DNA from: Clostridia bacterium
GTDB lineage: Bacteria; Bacillota; Clostridia; Christensenellales; Aristaeellaceae
Direction of reading: 5' to 3'
Length of the DNA: 40,211 bases
Assembly: GCA_017470145.1 (NCBI GenBank)
Contig: JAFUFB010000011.1
Coordinates: forward strand, 1-40,211
In this document: positions 8,096 through 15,364 of the stretch, piece by piece
How positions within the stretch are numbered: the first letter of the stretch is position 1
Layout of the letters: each line of letters starts with the position of its first letter
Position numbers and translations under genes: made by a program
The notes under the pieces: model-generated
What the model was told of the DNA's origin: nothing
What the model saw: the letters and a program-made list of their open reading frames with translations, nothing else
Database searches by the model: none

Positions 8096-9637
8096 TCAGT
8101 TCTCCGCCTGCCAGCGGTCATAGATCTGCTGGTAGATGCTTCGATATTCCTCGCTGCCCGCCTCCCGCAGCTTGCCCGCCAGCGAAGTCAGTTTTTCCTC
8201 CGTAACCCCGGTGGTCACCATGTCCACAATGGCCCCGTTGATCAGGGGCTTCAGCGCCGCCTGCAGCCGGGTCAGCCTGGCGTCCTCCTCCCCGGTCTTC
8301 CGGGCCGTGGCCGTCAGTATTTTGGAGGAGGTTTCCTCCAGCACCCCCGCCTCCTCATACAGCGCACAGTAAGCCGACTTCTCCTGACGATGGCTGGCCG
8401 GCACGTACACCTGGGCGTAATATTCCGCCGGGGCGAAGAATTGCCCGCAGATCACCGGCACCTTCCGGTACAGCTCGTTATCCTCCGGCACATAAGCCAC
8501 CGCGTATCGGCCGTCCTCCTGGCGCAGCAGGGTATCCCCCACCTCGCCATTCTGGGACACCAGCATGTTTTCCGTCTCAAACTGAGCGTCCAGCCACCGC
8601 AGGGACGCCTCGATATCCCGGTTATCCGTCGTCAGCGCCGCACCGAACTCCACCAGGTCAATGAGTCTCGGCAGGCAAGCCCGGTGGCCCTCCGCCGCCA
8701 CGGGCTTCATGACGCGATACATGCTGATGACCTGGGGCGACAGCGCCGTGTTCTGCAGCCGCCAATAGCTAAACATCCCCACGTTGCCCTCGTTCACCTT
8801 GTCTGCCCAGATATTGCTGCCCTGGGAGATGAAGTCAATATCCAGCAGCCTCTCCTCCGCCAGCTGGTGCATCCACTCCAGCGTCTCGGCGAAGGCTGCC
8901 TGCTCCGGCGCGAAGCAGACCTGCCCCGCCTGGTCCAGATACACGAACTCCTCGTTCAGGGGCAGGCCAAAGAAGGAAAACAGATTGTAGATGCCGGTAT
9001 TGTTATCGTCGAAGGTAAACTCCATGGGGATTTCATCACGCAGACCATTTCCGTTCGGGTCCTCCTCCCGGAATTTGCGCAGCGCCTCCGTCAATCCCTC
9101 CACCGTGGTGGGAACCGCCAGGTTCAGGGCGTCCAGCCAGTCCTGATTGATGAAGAAATGCCCATTGGTGTTCACGCCCTGGGAGATCAGGAAGCCCAGC
9201 TGATACATGTGCCCATCCGAGGCCGTCAGCTGCTCCCGCAGGTTCCCCTCCGCCAGCCGGGAGGCGTAATTGGGCAGGAAGCCCTGGGCCATGTATTCAT
9301 CCAGGGGAACCAGCATATGCCGGGACACCCCGTATTCCTCCACATCCAGGGAACCCCGCAGGATCAGATCCGGCATGTTTCCCCGGGCGAAGGCCAGGGA
9401 CAGGGCGCTGGTCCACTCCGAATCCTTGACATCGGTAAAGGTTACCTCCACATCCGTCTGCTCCGCGATGCGGTCATAGAACCACAGATCATTGAAATCC
9501 ACCGCCATGTTCTCCAGCTCATATTGCAGGGCGGTCAGCTCCGTTTTTTCCGGCGCCTGGGCCTGCTTCACCCCGCAGCCGCCCAGCAGCAGCACACAGC
9601 TTAACGCCAGCGCGCCCAGTTTCCCCTTCCGTTTCAT
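8096..9637 (-). CDS. Solute-binding lipoprotein of importer 2 (first binding protein)
   Basis: This 513-residue protein has a clear lipoprotein signal peptide ending in 'LGGC' (Cys21), so it should be lipid-anchored on the outer face of the membrane. The body is of the large LplA/YtcQ type and closely follows the protein at 11994-13505 ('LTALQYELENMAVDFNDLWFYD' versus 'LTAFQYALENQNTDFNNLWFFD'). The ATG at 9637 is chosen because GGAGG lies 7 bases upstream; the start at 9661 lacks a ribosome site. It forms an operon with the AraC sensor-regulator downstream, so it may report substrate to the sensor as well as feed the permease. The permease genes lie divergently on plus. Confidence 0.9.
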   Translation of the reverse strand: MKRKGKLGALALSCVLLLGGCGVKQAQAPEKTELTALQYELENMAVDFNDLWFYDRIAEQTDVEVTFTDVKDSEWTSALSLAFARGNMPDLILRGSLDVEEYGVSRHMLVPLDEYMAQGFLPNYASRLAEGNLREQLTASDGHMYQLGFLISQGVNTNGHFFINQDWLDALNLAVPTTVEGLTEALRKFREEDPNGNGLRDEIPMEFTFDDNNTGIYNLFSFFGLPLNEEFVYLDQAGQVCFAPEQAAFAETLEWMHQLAEERLLDIDFISQGSNIWADKVNEGNVGMFSYWRLQNTALSPQVISMYRVMKPVAAEGHRACLPRLIDLVEFGAALTTDNRDIEASLRWLDAQFETENMLVSQNGEVGDTLLRQEDGRYAVAYVPEDNELYRKVPVICGQFFAPAEYYAQVYVPASHRQEKSAYCALYEEAGVLEETSSKILTATARKTGEEDARLTRLQAALKPLINGAIVDMVTTGVTEEKLTSLAGKLREAGSEEYRSIYQQIYDRWQAEN

Positions 9638-9680
9638 TCGGATTCCTCCACCTGTATTCATCTCCCTAAGTTCTATGGGA

Positions 9681-9710
9681 ATTATATCATTTTCCTTCCT
9701 TCCCTTTCAA
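9681..9710 (-). promoter_or_regulatory. Promoter of the binding-protein/regulator operon
   Basis: TTGAAA (9710-9705), an 18-base spacer and a perfect TATAAT (9686-9681) lie 44 bases before the start at 9637. Confidence 0.65.
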
Positions 9711-9718
9711 GAATTCAG

Positions 9719-9748
9719 CCCCTTTTTCCCCAGGGAAAAGGGGTTTTT
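9719..9748 (+). terminator. Terminator-like hairpin in the divergent importer 2 region
   Basis: A stem of C4-T4 and CCC against GGG and A4-G4 (one bulged T) is followed by five T on plus. No plus-strand gene lies upstream, so if transcribed it would act as a leader attenuator or block readthrough towards the importer genes. Confidence 0.45.
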
Positions 9749-9756
9749 CAACATGT

Positions 9757-9769
9757 TCAAAATTTCTGC
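9757..9769 (-). promoter_or_regulatory. Degenerate copy of the candidate operator
   Basis: On minus it reads GCAGAAATTTTGA. This matches one half and the centre of the palindrome found twice upstream of importer 1. It lies about 95 bases before a TATGAT -10-like sequence (9863-9868) of the importer 2 genes. Confidence 0.3.
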
Positions 9770-9909
9770 ATATCCTATTTGGCCATTCTTTCGCCCGAAA
9801 ATACATGTTTATCGCCGTAATTCGCAAGATTTTCGCTTCTTCCCTTTCCCAGCCGCCGGGGGTATGATTCTGGTAACGAAACCGAAAACCGAAAGAAAGG
9901 AACAGTCAT

Positions 9910-10863
9910 ATGTCTACAATCTCCTCCCGCACCTCCCCTCGCCGGAGCCTGCGCTACCGCGCCGCCCTGGCCCTCCGGCGGGATTGGCAGCTGTGGGTGC
10001 TCCTGCTGCCGGCGCTGGCCTTCTTCCTTATCTTCTGCTATTTCCCCATGTATGGCGTGCAGATCGCCTTCCGGGATTACAAAGCCGCCCTGGGCATCAC
10101 CGGCAGCAAATGGGTGGGGCTGAAGTTCTTCGAAAAGTTCTTCAATTCCTATTACTGCGGCCGGATGTTTCTGAACACCTTCCTGCTGAACCTCTATGGG
10201 CTCATCTTCGGCTTTCCCATTCCCATCCTGCTGGCCATCATGCTCAACCAGCTGAACCGGAAGCGGTTCAAGGGCTTCGCCCAGACGGCCATCTACGTTC
10301 CCCATTTCATCTCCACCGTGGTGCTGGCTGGCATGATCTACCTCTTCTTCTCCCCCACCAACGGCATCATCAATCACCTGATCACCGCCGCCGGCGGAAA
10401 ATCCATTTACTTCATTATGGAGCCCGGCTGGTTCCGGCCCCTCTTCATCGGATCCGAAATCTGGCAGAACGCCGGTTGGAACACGATTCTGTACATCGCC
10501 ACCCTGACGGGCATCGATCCTCAGCTCTATGAGGCTGCCACCATCGACGGAGCCACCCGATGGGATAAGATCAAGCATATCGACATTCCCCATCTGATCC
10601 CCATCGCCGTCATGATGCTGATTCTGAACTGCGGCAGCCTCCTGTCCTCCAACACGGATAAGGCCCTTCTGCTCCAGACCTCCGGCAACATGGCCACCTC
10701 CGATATTCTCGGGGTCTATGTTTACAGCGTGGGTATCGCCGCCTCCAAGGCCCAGTATTCCTACGCCTCCGCCATCGGCCTGTGCCTGAACGTCATCAAT
10801 TTCGCCATCATCATGCTGGTCAATTTCATCTCCCGCCGTCTCAGCGAGATCAGCCTGTTCTGA
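9910..10863 (+). CDS. Carbohydrate ABC importer permease, LplB type (importer 2)
   Basis: This 317-residue membrane protein is a close paralogue of the protein at 3198-4154. The first helix is 'LWVLLLPALAFFLIFCYFPMYGVQIAF', there is a 'GFAQTAIYVPHFISTVVLAGMIYL' block, and an EAA loop 'DPQLYEAATIDGATRW'. It forms the transmembrane channel with the LplC protein encoded 14 bases downstream. The start at 9910 follows AAAGGA. It is the first gene of a plus-strand operon that is divergent from the regulator operon. Both paralogues have the same C-terminal 'S-x-R' and 'S/T-L-F' ending. Confidence 0.93.
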   Translation: MSTISSRTSPRRSLRYRAALALRRDWQLWVLLLPALAFFLIFCYFPMYGVQIAFRDYKAALGITGSKWVGLKFFEKFFNSYYCGRMFLNTFLLNLYGLIFGFPIPILLAIMLNQLNRKRFKGFAQTAIYVPHFISTVVLAGMIYLFFSPTNGIINHLITAAGGKSIYFIMEPGWFRPLFIGSEIWQNAGWNTILYIATLTGIDPQLYEAATIDGATRWDKIKHIDIPHLIPIAVMMLILNCGSLLSSNTDKALLLQTSGNMATSDILGVYVYSVGIAASKAQYSYASAIGLCLNVINFAIIMLVNFISRRLSEISLF

Positions 10864-10877
10864 AAGGAGGGCCCGCC

Positions 10878-11813
10878 ATGTCCGTGCTTGCCGCGAAGCA
10901 TAAATCCACGCCCATCCGGGAGACCCGGGCGGATCGCGTCTTCAATGTCATCAATCTCATCTTCTGGGTGCTGGTGCTGTTCATCACCCTGTATCCCCTG
11001 TGGCTGATCCTCATCGCCTCCGTTTCCGATCCGGACGCGGTGCTGCAGGCCAAGGTGCTGCTCTGGCCCGTGGATTTTTCCCTCATGGGATATGAAGCGG
11101 TTTTCCAGTACAAGGAGCTCTGGGGCAGCTATCTGAATTCCGTTTTCTACACCGTGGCCGGCTCCGCCCTCAGCGTCATGGTCACCCTGGCCGCGGCCTA
11201 CGCCCTGAGCCGGAAATTCGCCGGCAAGCGGATCGTGAACCTGGCCATCACCTTCACCATGTTCTTTAGCGGCGGACTGATCCCCATCTTCCTGAACATC
11301 CGGGACCTGGGGCTGTATGATACCCGCACGGTGATGATCGTCATGAATCTGGTGTCCGTCTGGAACCTGATGGTAGCCCGGACCTATATCCAAACCACCA
11401 TCCCCAACGACCTGTACGAGGCCGCGGTCATGGACGGGGCAGGTCATTTCACCTATTTCTTCCGCTGCATTCTGCCCCTTTCCGGCACCATCGTCGCCGT
11501 GCTCTCCGTGTATTACGGCGTCGCCCGCTGGAACGATTACTTCACCGGCCTGGTCATGCTCCGCTCCCGGAAGCTCTATCCCCTGCAGCTGGTGCTGCGG
11601 GAAATTCTGGCTTCCCTTACCTCCACCGGCAATTCGGACACCTTCTTCGCCGCCTACGCCGATAACCTGGGCGGCTTGCAGGAGGCCCTCCGGAAGGCCG
11701 AGGTGGCCAAGTATTGTTGTATCGTCGTTTCCACCGTCCCCGCGGTGCTCCTGTATGTGTTCATGCAGAAATACTTCGTCAAAGGGGTCATGATTGGGTC
11801 ACTAAAGGGTTAG
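10878..11813 (+). CDS. Carbohydrate ABC importer permease, LplC type (importer 2)
   Basis: This 311-residue protein is a paralogue of the one at 2248-3180, with the block 'FITLYPLWLILIASVSDP', an EAA loop 'NDLYEAAVMDGAGHF', and the C-terminus 'YFVKGVMIGSLKG'. The ATG at 10878 is preceded by AAAGGAGG; the longer frame would overlap the upstream gene. Its TAG stop codon lies inside the 5' arm of a large hairpin element that separates it from the second binding-protein gene. Confidence 0.93.
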   Translation: MSVLAAKHKSTPIRETRADRVFNVINLIFWVLVLFITLYPLWLILIASVSDPDAVLQAKVLLWPVDFSLMGYEAVFQYKELWGSYLNSVFYTVAGSALSVMVTLAAAYALSRKFAGKRIVNLAITFTMFFSGGLIPIFLNIRDLGLYDTRTVMIVMNLVSVWNLMVARTYIQTTIPNDLYEAAVMDGAGHFTYFFRCILPLSGTIVAVLSVYYGVARWNDYFTGLVMLRSRKLYPLQLVLREILASLTSTGNSDTFFAAYADNLGGLQEALRKAEVAKYCCIVVSTVPAVLLYVFMQKYFVKGVMIGSLKG

Positions 11814-11964
11814 AATTCGACGACCGCCAGTGGCGGAAATTTCGTCGAATTCTAACAGAGTCCGCACAGAGCGGTCTCCACAGTGTGGAGCCGCAACAAT
11901 GCGGACGACCGGTACTATTTTCGCTGATTGCTATCCTTCGGTTCTCCGCGGTCTGACAGGCCGC
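11810..11964 (+). other. Stop-codon hairpin element, copy 1
   Basis: The outer stem TTAGAATTCGACGA (11810-11823) pairs perfectly with 11842-11855. Inside it sit CCGCC-AGT-GGCGG and an AAATT bulge on the 3' side. A second structure follows: GTCCGCA/TGCGGAC (11860-11866, 11900-11906), GCGG/CCGC, then CTCCAC-AGT-GTGGAG. GACCGGTAC comes next, and a third hairpin GCGGTC-TGACA-GGCCGC lies at 11948-11964. The stop codon of lplC (11811-11813) is in the first arm. The ribosome site of the next gene lies just beyond the element. Related copies are at 19196-19295 and 15129-15364. Whether it acts as RNA or as a mobile DNA palindrome is unknown. Confidence 0.8.
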
Positions 11965-11993
11965 TGAACATAATAAAAAAAGGAGGTCACCCC

Positions 11994-13505
11994 ATGAAAA
12001 CCAGAAGAATCGTTTCCCTGTTCCTCGCCCTGTGCCTGATGCTGGGCCTCTCCAGCGCCTTCGCGGAGGAAAAAATCAACCTCACCGCCTTCCAGTACGC
12101 TCTGGAAAACCAGAACACCGACTTTAATAACCTCTGGTTCTTTGATGAGCTGGAAGAAGCCACTGGCATCCATGTGGATTTCGACATGGTGAAGGACGCG
12201 GACTGGGCCACCAACGTGAACCTGATGTTCGCCGTGCCGGACCAGATGCCCGACATGATCCTGCGGAATCCCGTGGACGTGGAAGAGTATGGCGTGAGCC
12301 AGGGCCTGCTGCTGCCCCTGGATGAATATCTGACCGAGGACATCATGCCCAACTACATCAGCCGCCTGGACATCAACCACGCGGGGGATTCCATCCCCGC
12401 CAGCGATGGCAAGACCTATTACATCGGCTATCTGATGGCCCAGAACGTAAACCACACCGGCACCTGGTATGTGAACCAGAAGGAGCTGGACAAGTTGGGG
12501 CTCAGCGTGCCCACCACCATCGACGAAGTGACCGAAATGCTGCGGGCCATGAAGGCCGACGGGCTGGAGTATCCCTTCTCCGCCAGCTATACCCAGTTCG
12601 GCCCGGAGACCATCTGGAACCAGTTCGCCTCCTTCGGCGTGCCGGAGAACACCTATTACTACTATATCGACGAGAACGAGCAGGTTCAGTTCACCGGCGC
12701 CCAGGACGGCTATCGGGCTTGCCTGGAGTGGCTGCATCAGCTGTATGAAGAAGGCCTGATGGATCCCGAATCCCTGACCCAGGACTCCAACCTCTGGGCC
12801 AACAAGGTCAACGACGGCCAGGTGGGCTTCTTCTGCTACCTGCGGCTGATCAACACCGCCATCTCCGCCGAGAACGTAGAAAACTTCAAGGCCATTCTGC
12901 CCCCCGTGGCGGATGGATACAAGGCCGCTGTTTCCCAGATTCTGGAAATCCCCACCGCCGGCGCTTATCTGACCAAGAACTGCAAGGACCCCGTAGCCGC
13001 CCTGAAGTGGATCGACGCTCAGCTGGAAACCGAAACCATGATGGTCGCCCTGAACGGCAAGGTGGGCGAGCAGATCGTCCTGAACGACGAAGGCAAGTAT
13101 GAAGTCATCGACATTCCGGAAAACAACGGCCTGTACGACTTCGTGCCCGTCACCATGGGTCAGTTCTTCGCCCCCGGCGACTATTACACCTCCATCTATC
13201 AGATGGCGCCCCATCGCGTGGAGCGCTATGAAGACTCCAAGGCCTATGAAGCCGCGGGCGTTCTGGAATACAAGAGCTTCCAGTACCTGCGGGATCTGTC
13301 CAAGATGTCCAATGAGGACGCCACCGAAGCCGCGGATATCTACACCGAGCTGCAAAAGCTGATGGAAGAAAACTTCGCAAACTTCGTCCGCAACGGCGTG
13401 ACCGATGATTCCTGGGCCACCTTCCAGGCGCAGGCCAAGGCCGTGGGCGCGGATCGTTACATCGAGCTGTATCAGAACGCCTATGACGCCTATCTGGCAA
13501 AGTGA
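11994..13505 (+). CDS. Solute-binding protein of importer 2 (second binding protein)
   Basis: This 503-residue protein has a signal peptide ('RRIVSLFLALCLMLGLSSAFA' region, cleavage expected before Glu-Glu at about 25) and no convincing lipobox near the end of the hydrophobic core. The rest is a large LplA/YtcQ-type binding protein, similar to those at 644-2179 and 8096-9637 ('MPDMILRNPVDVEEYGVSQGLLLPLDEY'). AGGAGG precedes the ATG at 11994. It is the last gene of the plus-strand operon. Since 8096-9637 encodes another binding protein next to the same permease pair, importer 2 may use two receptors with different ligands or roles. Confidence 0.9.
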   Translation: MKTRRIVSLFLALCLMLGLSSAFAEEKINLTAFQYALENQNTDFNNLWFFDELEEATGIHVDFDMVKDADWATNVNLMFAVPDQMPDMILRNPVDVEEYGVSQGLLLPLDEYLTEDIMPNYISRLDINHAGDSIPASDGKTYYIGYLMAQNVNHTGTWYVNQKELDKLGLSVPTTIDEVTEMLRAMKADGLEYPFSASYTQFGPETIWNQFASFGVPENTYYYYIDENEQVQFTGAQDGYRACLEWLHQLYEEGLMDPESLTQDSNLWANKVNDGQVGFFCYLRLINTAISAENVENFKAILPPVADGYKAAVSQILEIPTAGAYLTKNCKDPVAALKWIDAQLETETMMVALNGKVGEQIVLNDEGKYEVIDIPENNGLYDFVPVTMGQFFAPGDYYTSIYQMAPHRVERYEDSKAYEAAGVLEYKSFQYLRDLSKMSNEDATEAADIYTELQKLMEENFANFVRNGVTDDSWATFQAQAKAVGADRYIELYQNAYDAYLAK

Positions 13506-13522
13506 GTCATAATCCAAATGCA

Positions 13523-13549
13523 GGGCCTGCCGTCGGGCAGGCCCTTTTT
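13523..13549 (+). terminator. Intrinsic terminator of the importer 2 operon
   Basis: GGGCCTGCC (13523-13531) pairs with GGCAGGCCC (13536-13544) and is followed by five T. It lies 17 bases after the stop codon. Confidence 0.9.
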
Positions 13550-13588
13550 GTTGATAAATTTGTCTACTTGTAAATCTGTCTGCTTGGA

Positions 13589-13607
13589 GCGAAGGGATGT
13601 TTCACTC
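13589..13607 (+). repeat. 19-base repeat shared with 23255-23273
   Basis: GCGAAGGGATGTTTCACTC occurs here on plus and again on minus within the structured region before the DUF554 gene. Here it stands without the long downstream structure, so it may be a remnant of a dispersed element. Confidence 0.6.
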
Positions 13608-13636
13608 CCGCACGCTTTTTGCTGCTGAATATTTGC

Positions 13637-13825
13637 TTACTTAAACAGCGTACACCCAGCCTGGCGGAAGGCCTCCGCCATTTCCCGCAGCTGATCCTCA
13701 GTCACCCGAAACCTCTCCGCCAGGCAGGTCAGGCAAAAGCATTCCACCGCTGCCCGGTTGATCAGCTTCCGGGTCAGCCCCGTCTCCATCCCGGTCAGCT
13801 CCCGGCCGCATTTCGCGCACCTCAC
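13637..13825 (-). CDS. Small zinc-ribbon-like protein of unknown function
   Basis: This 62-residue protein has Cys3-x2-Cys6 near the N-terminus and Cys31-x2-Cys34, with an extra Cys29, spaced as in a treble or ribbon zinc site. The middle is 'GLTRKLINRAA'. The GTG start overlaps the TGA of the GH27 gene (GTGA), which suggests translational coupling. I think similar small two-CxxC proteins occur in other Clostridia, from memory only. Its function is unknown; metal binding is inferred from the cysteine pattern. Neighbouring intergenic sequence on its 3' side carries the 19-base repeat. Confidence 0.7.
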   Translation of the reverse strand: MRCAKCGRELTGMETGLTRKLINRAAVECFCLTCLAERFRVTEDQLREMAEAFRQAGCTLFK

Positions 13826-14958
13826 GCCTTCTCCAGCGTGCCCAGATACACCGCGCAGTCATGGGCCGGCACCTTCACCCGATAATACTCCCGATAGAAC
13901 CCCGCATCCTCGCCGGTGAAAGCGTCCTGTAGCCGCAGGCCCAGTCCGGAGGAAGCCGTCAGCCCGCCGTCGGCAAACAGCATGAACAGCTCCCGCTCCT
14001 CCTCCGCGAAGTTGAAGAAACCCAGGGCATACCGGCCATCCGCCAGGAATTTCAGGCATACGATGCGATCCAGATCCTGCTCATAGCGGTGATGGAAGAA
14101 GATGGGCGGCCGGGCCTCCTCATCCTGATCGATGGCGATCAGCCGGGGATTGGTCACCAGGCTGTGGATGAAGGGCGTCATTTTCCGCACATCGCAGCCC
14201 AGCATCAAGGGAGAGGAGAACATGCACCACAGGGCGAACTGGGACCGATAATCCGCGTCGCCGCAGCCGCTGGTGCCCACCAGGCCCTTGCCATACATGC
14301 CCACCGTCAGCATGTCTAAGTCGTTAAAGCACCCCGGGGCGGACGTGCCCAGCTTTTCCATCTGGCTGATGGCGATGTTCCGATAGCTCTGGGCGTTGTC
14401 GAAAATATCCCCGGTGGAGCGGTACATATGAGCACCGGTGGAGCGAATCCAGCTCCACACATCCTCCGAGCCCCAGTTGCAGGCGGAGAAGAGAATTTCC
14501 CGCCCCGTAGCCCGCAGCGCCATGCCCATCCGGCGATACAGGGTAGGTCCGTCCACGGACAGGGGATGATAGCAGTTGTCGTATTTCAGATAGTCCACCC
14601 CAAATTCCGCGAAGGTCTGGGCGTCCAGGAATTCATGGTCGAAGGAGGCGGGATAATCCCCGCAGGTCCGCACGCCGCAACAGGAATACATGCCAAATTT
14701 CAACCCTTTGCTGTGCACATAGTCCCCCACGGCCTTCATGCCGTTGGGGAATTTTTCATGATGGGCCACCAGGCGCTGGGTCACCGGATCCCGCAGATAT
14801 TCGGACCAGCAGTCGTCGATCACCAGATACTCATATCCAGCCTGGGGCAGGCCCTGGTCCACTATGGCGTCGGCGGATTCCCGAATCAAAGCCTCGTTGA
14901 TCTCGCTGCCAAAGGTGTTCCAGGTGTTAAAGCCCATGGGGGGTGTTTTTGCTAACAT
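13822..14958 (-). CDS. GH27 alpha-galactosidase (or alpha-N-acetylgalactosaminidase)
   Basis: This 378-residue cytoplasmic enzyme has the GH27 opening 'PPMGFNTWNTF', 'VIDDCW' at 47-51, the nucleophile Asp127 in 'YLKYDNCY', the probable acid/base Asp184 in 'STGDIFD', and 'CFNDLDML' at about 210-217. It should remove terminal alpha-galactose from imported oligosaccharides. The ATG at 14958 is chosen because AAGGAGAG precedes it; the start at 15045 has no ribosome site. It has its own promoter and lies behind a terminator, so it is probably not simply co-transcribed with importer 3. The next gene (zinc ribbon) overlaps its stop codon. Confidence 0.93.
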   Translation of the reverse strand: MLAKTPPMGFNTWNTFGSEINEALIRESADAIVDQGLPQAGYEYLVIDDCWSEYLRDPVTQRLVAHHEKFPNGMKAVGDYVHSKGLKFGMYSCCGVRTCGDYPASFDHEFLDAQTFAEFGVDYLKYDNCYHPLSVDGPTLYRRMGMALRATGREILFSACNWGSEDVWSWIRSTGAHMYRSTGDIFDNAQSYRNIAISQMEKLGTSAPGCFNDLDMLTVGMYGKGLVGTSGCGDADYRSQFALWCMFSSPLMLGCDVRKMTPFIHSLVTNPRLIAIDQDEEARPPIFFHHRYEQDLDRIVCLKFLADGRYALGFFNFAEEERELFMLFADGGLTASSGLGLRLQDAFTGEDAGFYREYYRVKVPAHDCAVYLGTLEKA

Positions 14959-15012
14959 GGTTGTTCTCTCCTTGATGTTTGATCGCCCGCTGACGCGGAG
15001 CTTGCTGGGTTG

Positions 15013-15041
15013 ATTGTACACGCTGGGCGGGGGAGATGCAA
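15013..15041 (-). promoter_or_regulatory. Promoter of the GH27 gene
   Basis: TTGCAT (15041-15036), a 17-base spacer and TACAAT (15018-15013) lie 55 bases before the start codon and just after a terminator. Confidence 0.7.
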
Positions 15042-15051
15042 GCATATGAGT

Positions 15052-15083
15052 AAAAAATGCCCTCCGAGGTTGGTTCGGAGGGC
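15052..15083 (-). terminator. Intrinsic terminator after importer 3 and its hairpin element
   Basis: On minus, GCCCTCCGA pairs with TCGGAGGGC around a 7-base loop, followed by A and six T. It separates importer 3 from the GH27 gene. Confidence 0.9.
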
Positions 15084-15128
15084 GGGAGGAGTAAGCTATG
15101 CGTTTGGAAAACTTATCCCCCGGGTTTT

Positions 15129-15364
15129 GCGGCTTCGCCGCTAGTTAGATTTTTTCTGCGCTCATGTTACGGGGTACCGGTCGCCCGCATTGTCGCGGCT
15201 GCCCTGCGTCCGCCGTTACCCGCGCTGAAGCGCGGACGGCTTGCGCATGGGAGCTGTTACCCAAATCAAAGATTTGGACAGCTCCTCAACTGGGCAGACC
15301 GCTCTGTGCGGGCTCAGATAAAATTTTCCGCAATTTCCCCCACTGGGGGGCGGAAAATTTTATC
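15129..15364 (-). other. Stop-codon hairpin element, copy 3 (expanded)
   Basis: On minus, GATAAAATTTTCCGC (15364-15350, containing the TAA stop of the permease gene) pairs perfectly with 15331-15317. Inside are CCCCC-AGT-GGGGG and the AAATT bulge. Then come GCCCGCA/TGCGGGC (15313-15307 with 15189-15183), GCGG/CCGC and CTGCCC/GGGCAG. These enclose two extra arms: GGAGCTGT/ACAGCTCC around CCAAATC-TTT-GATTTGG, and GCCGT/ACGGC around CCGCGCT-TC-AGCGCGG. Each extra arm has a GTA bulge on the 3' side. GACCGGTAC (15182-15174) and a GCGGC/GCCGC hairpin follow, as in copy 1. This fills most of the roughly 400-base gap between importer 3 and GH27. Confidence 0.8.

Noticed and set aside
11832-11842. The 11-base GCGGAAATTTC in element copies 1 and 2 also occurs (minus) in the candidate operator at 4233-4246
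   Set aside because: The match is short and comes from joining different parts (stem end plus AAATT bulge) in the element. Copy 3 breaks it. It is probably chance.
11931-13517. 528-codon minus-strand frame opposite the second importer 2 binding protein
   Set aside because: It is a shadow caused by GC-rich codon use. The plus-strand frame has a signal peptide, family motifs and a strong ribosome site.
15129-15364. Group II intron or CRISPR-like array as explanation of the expanded hairpin element
   Set aside because: There is no reverse transcriptase, no domain V-like hairpin that I recognise, and no regularly spaced direct repeats. The repeats are inverted and modular.
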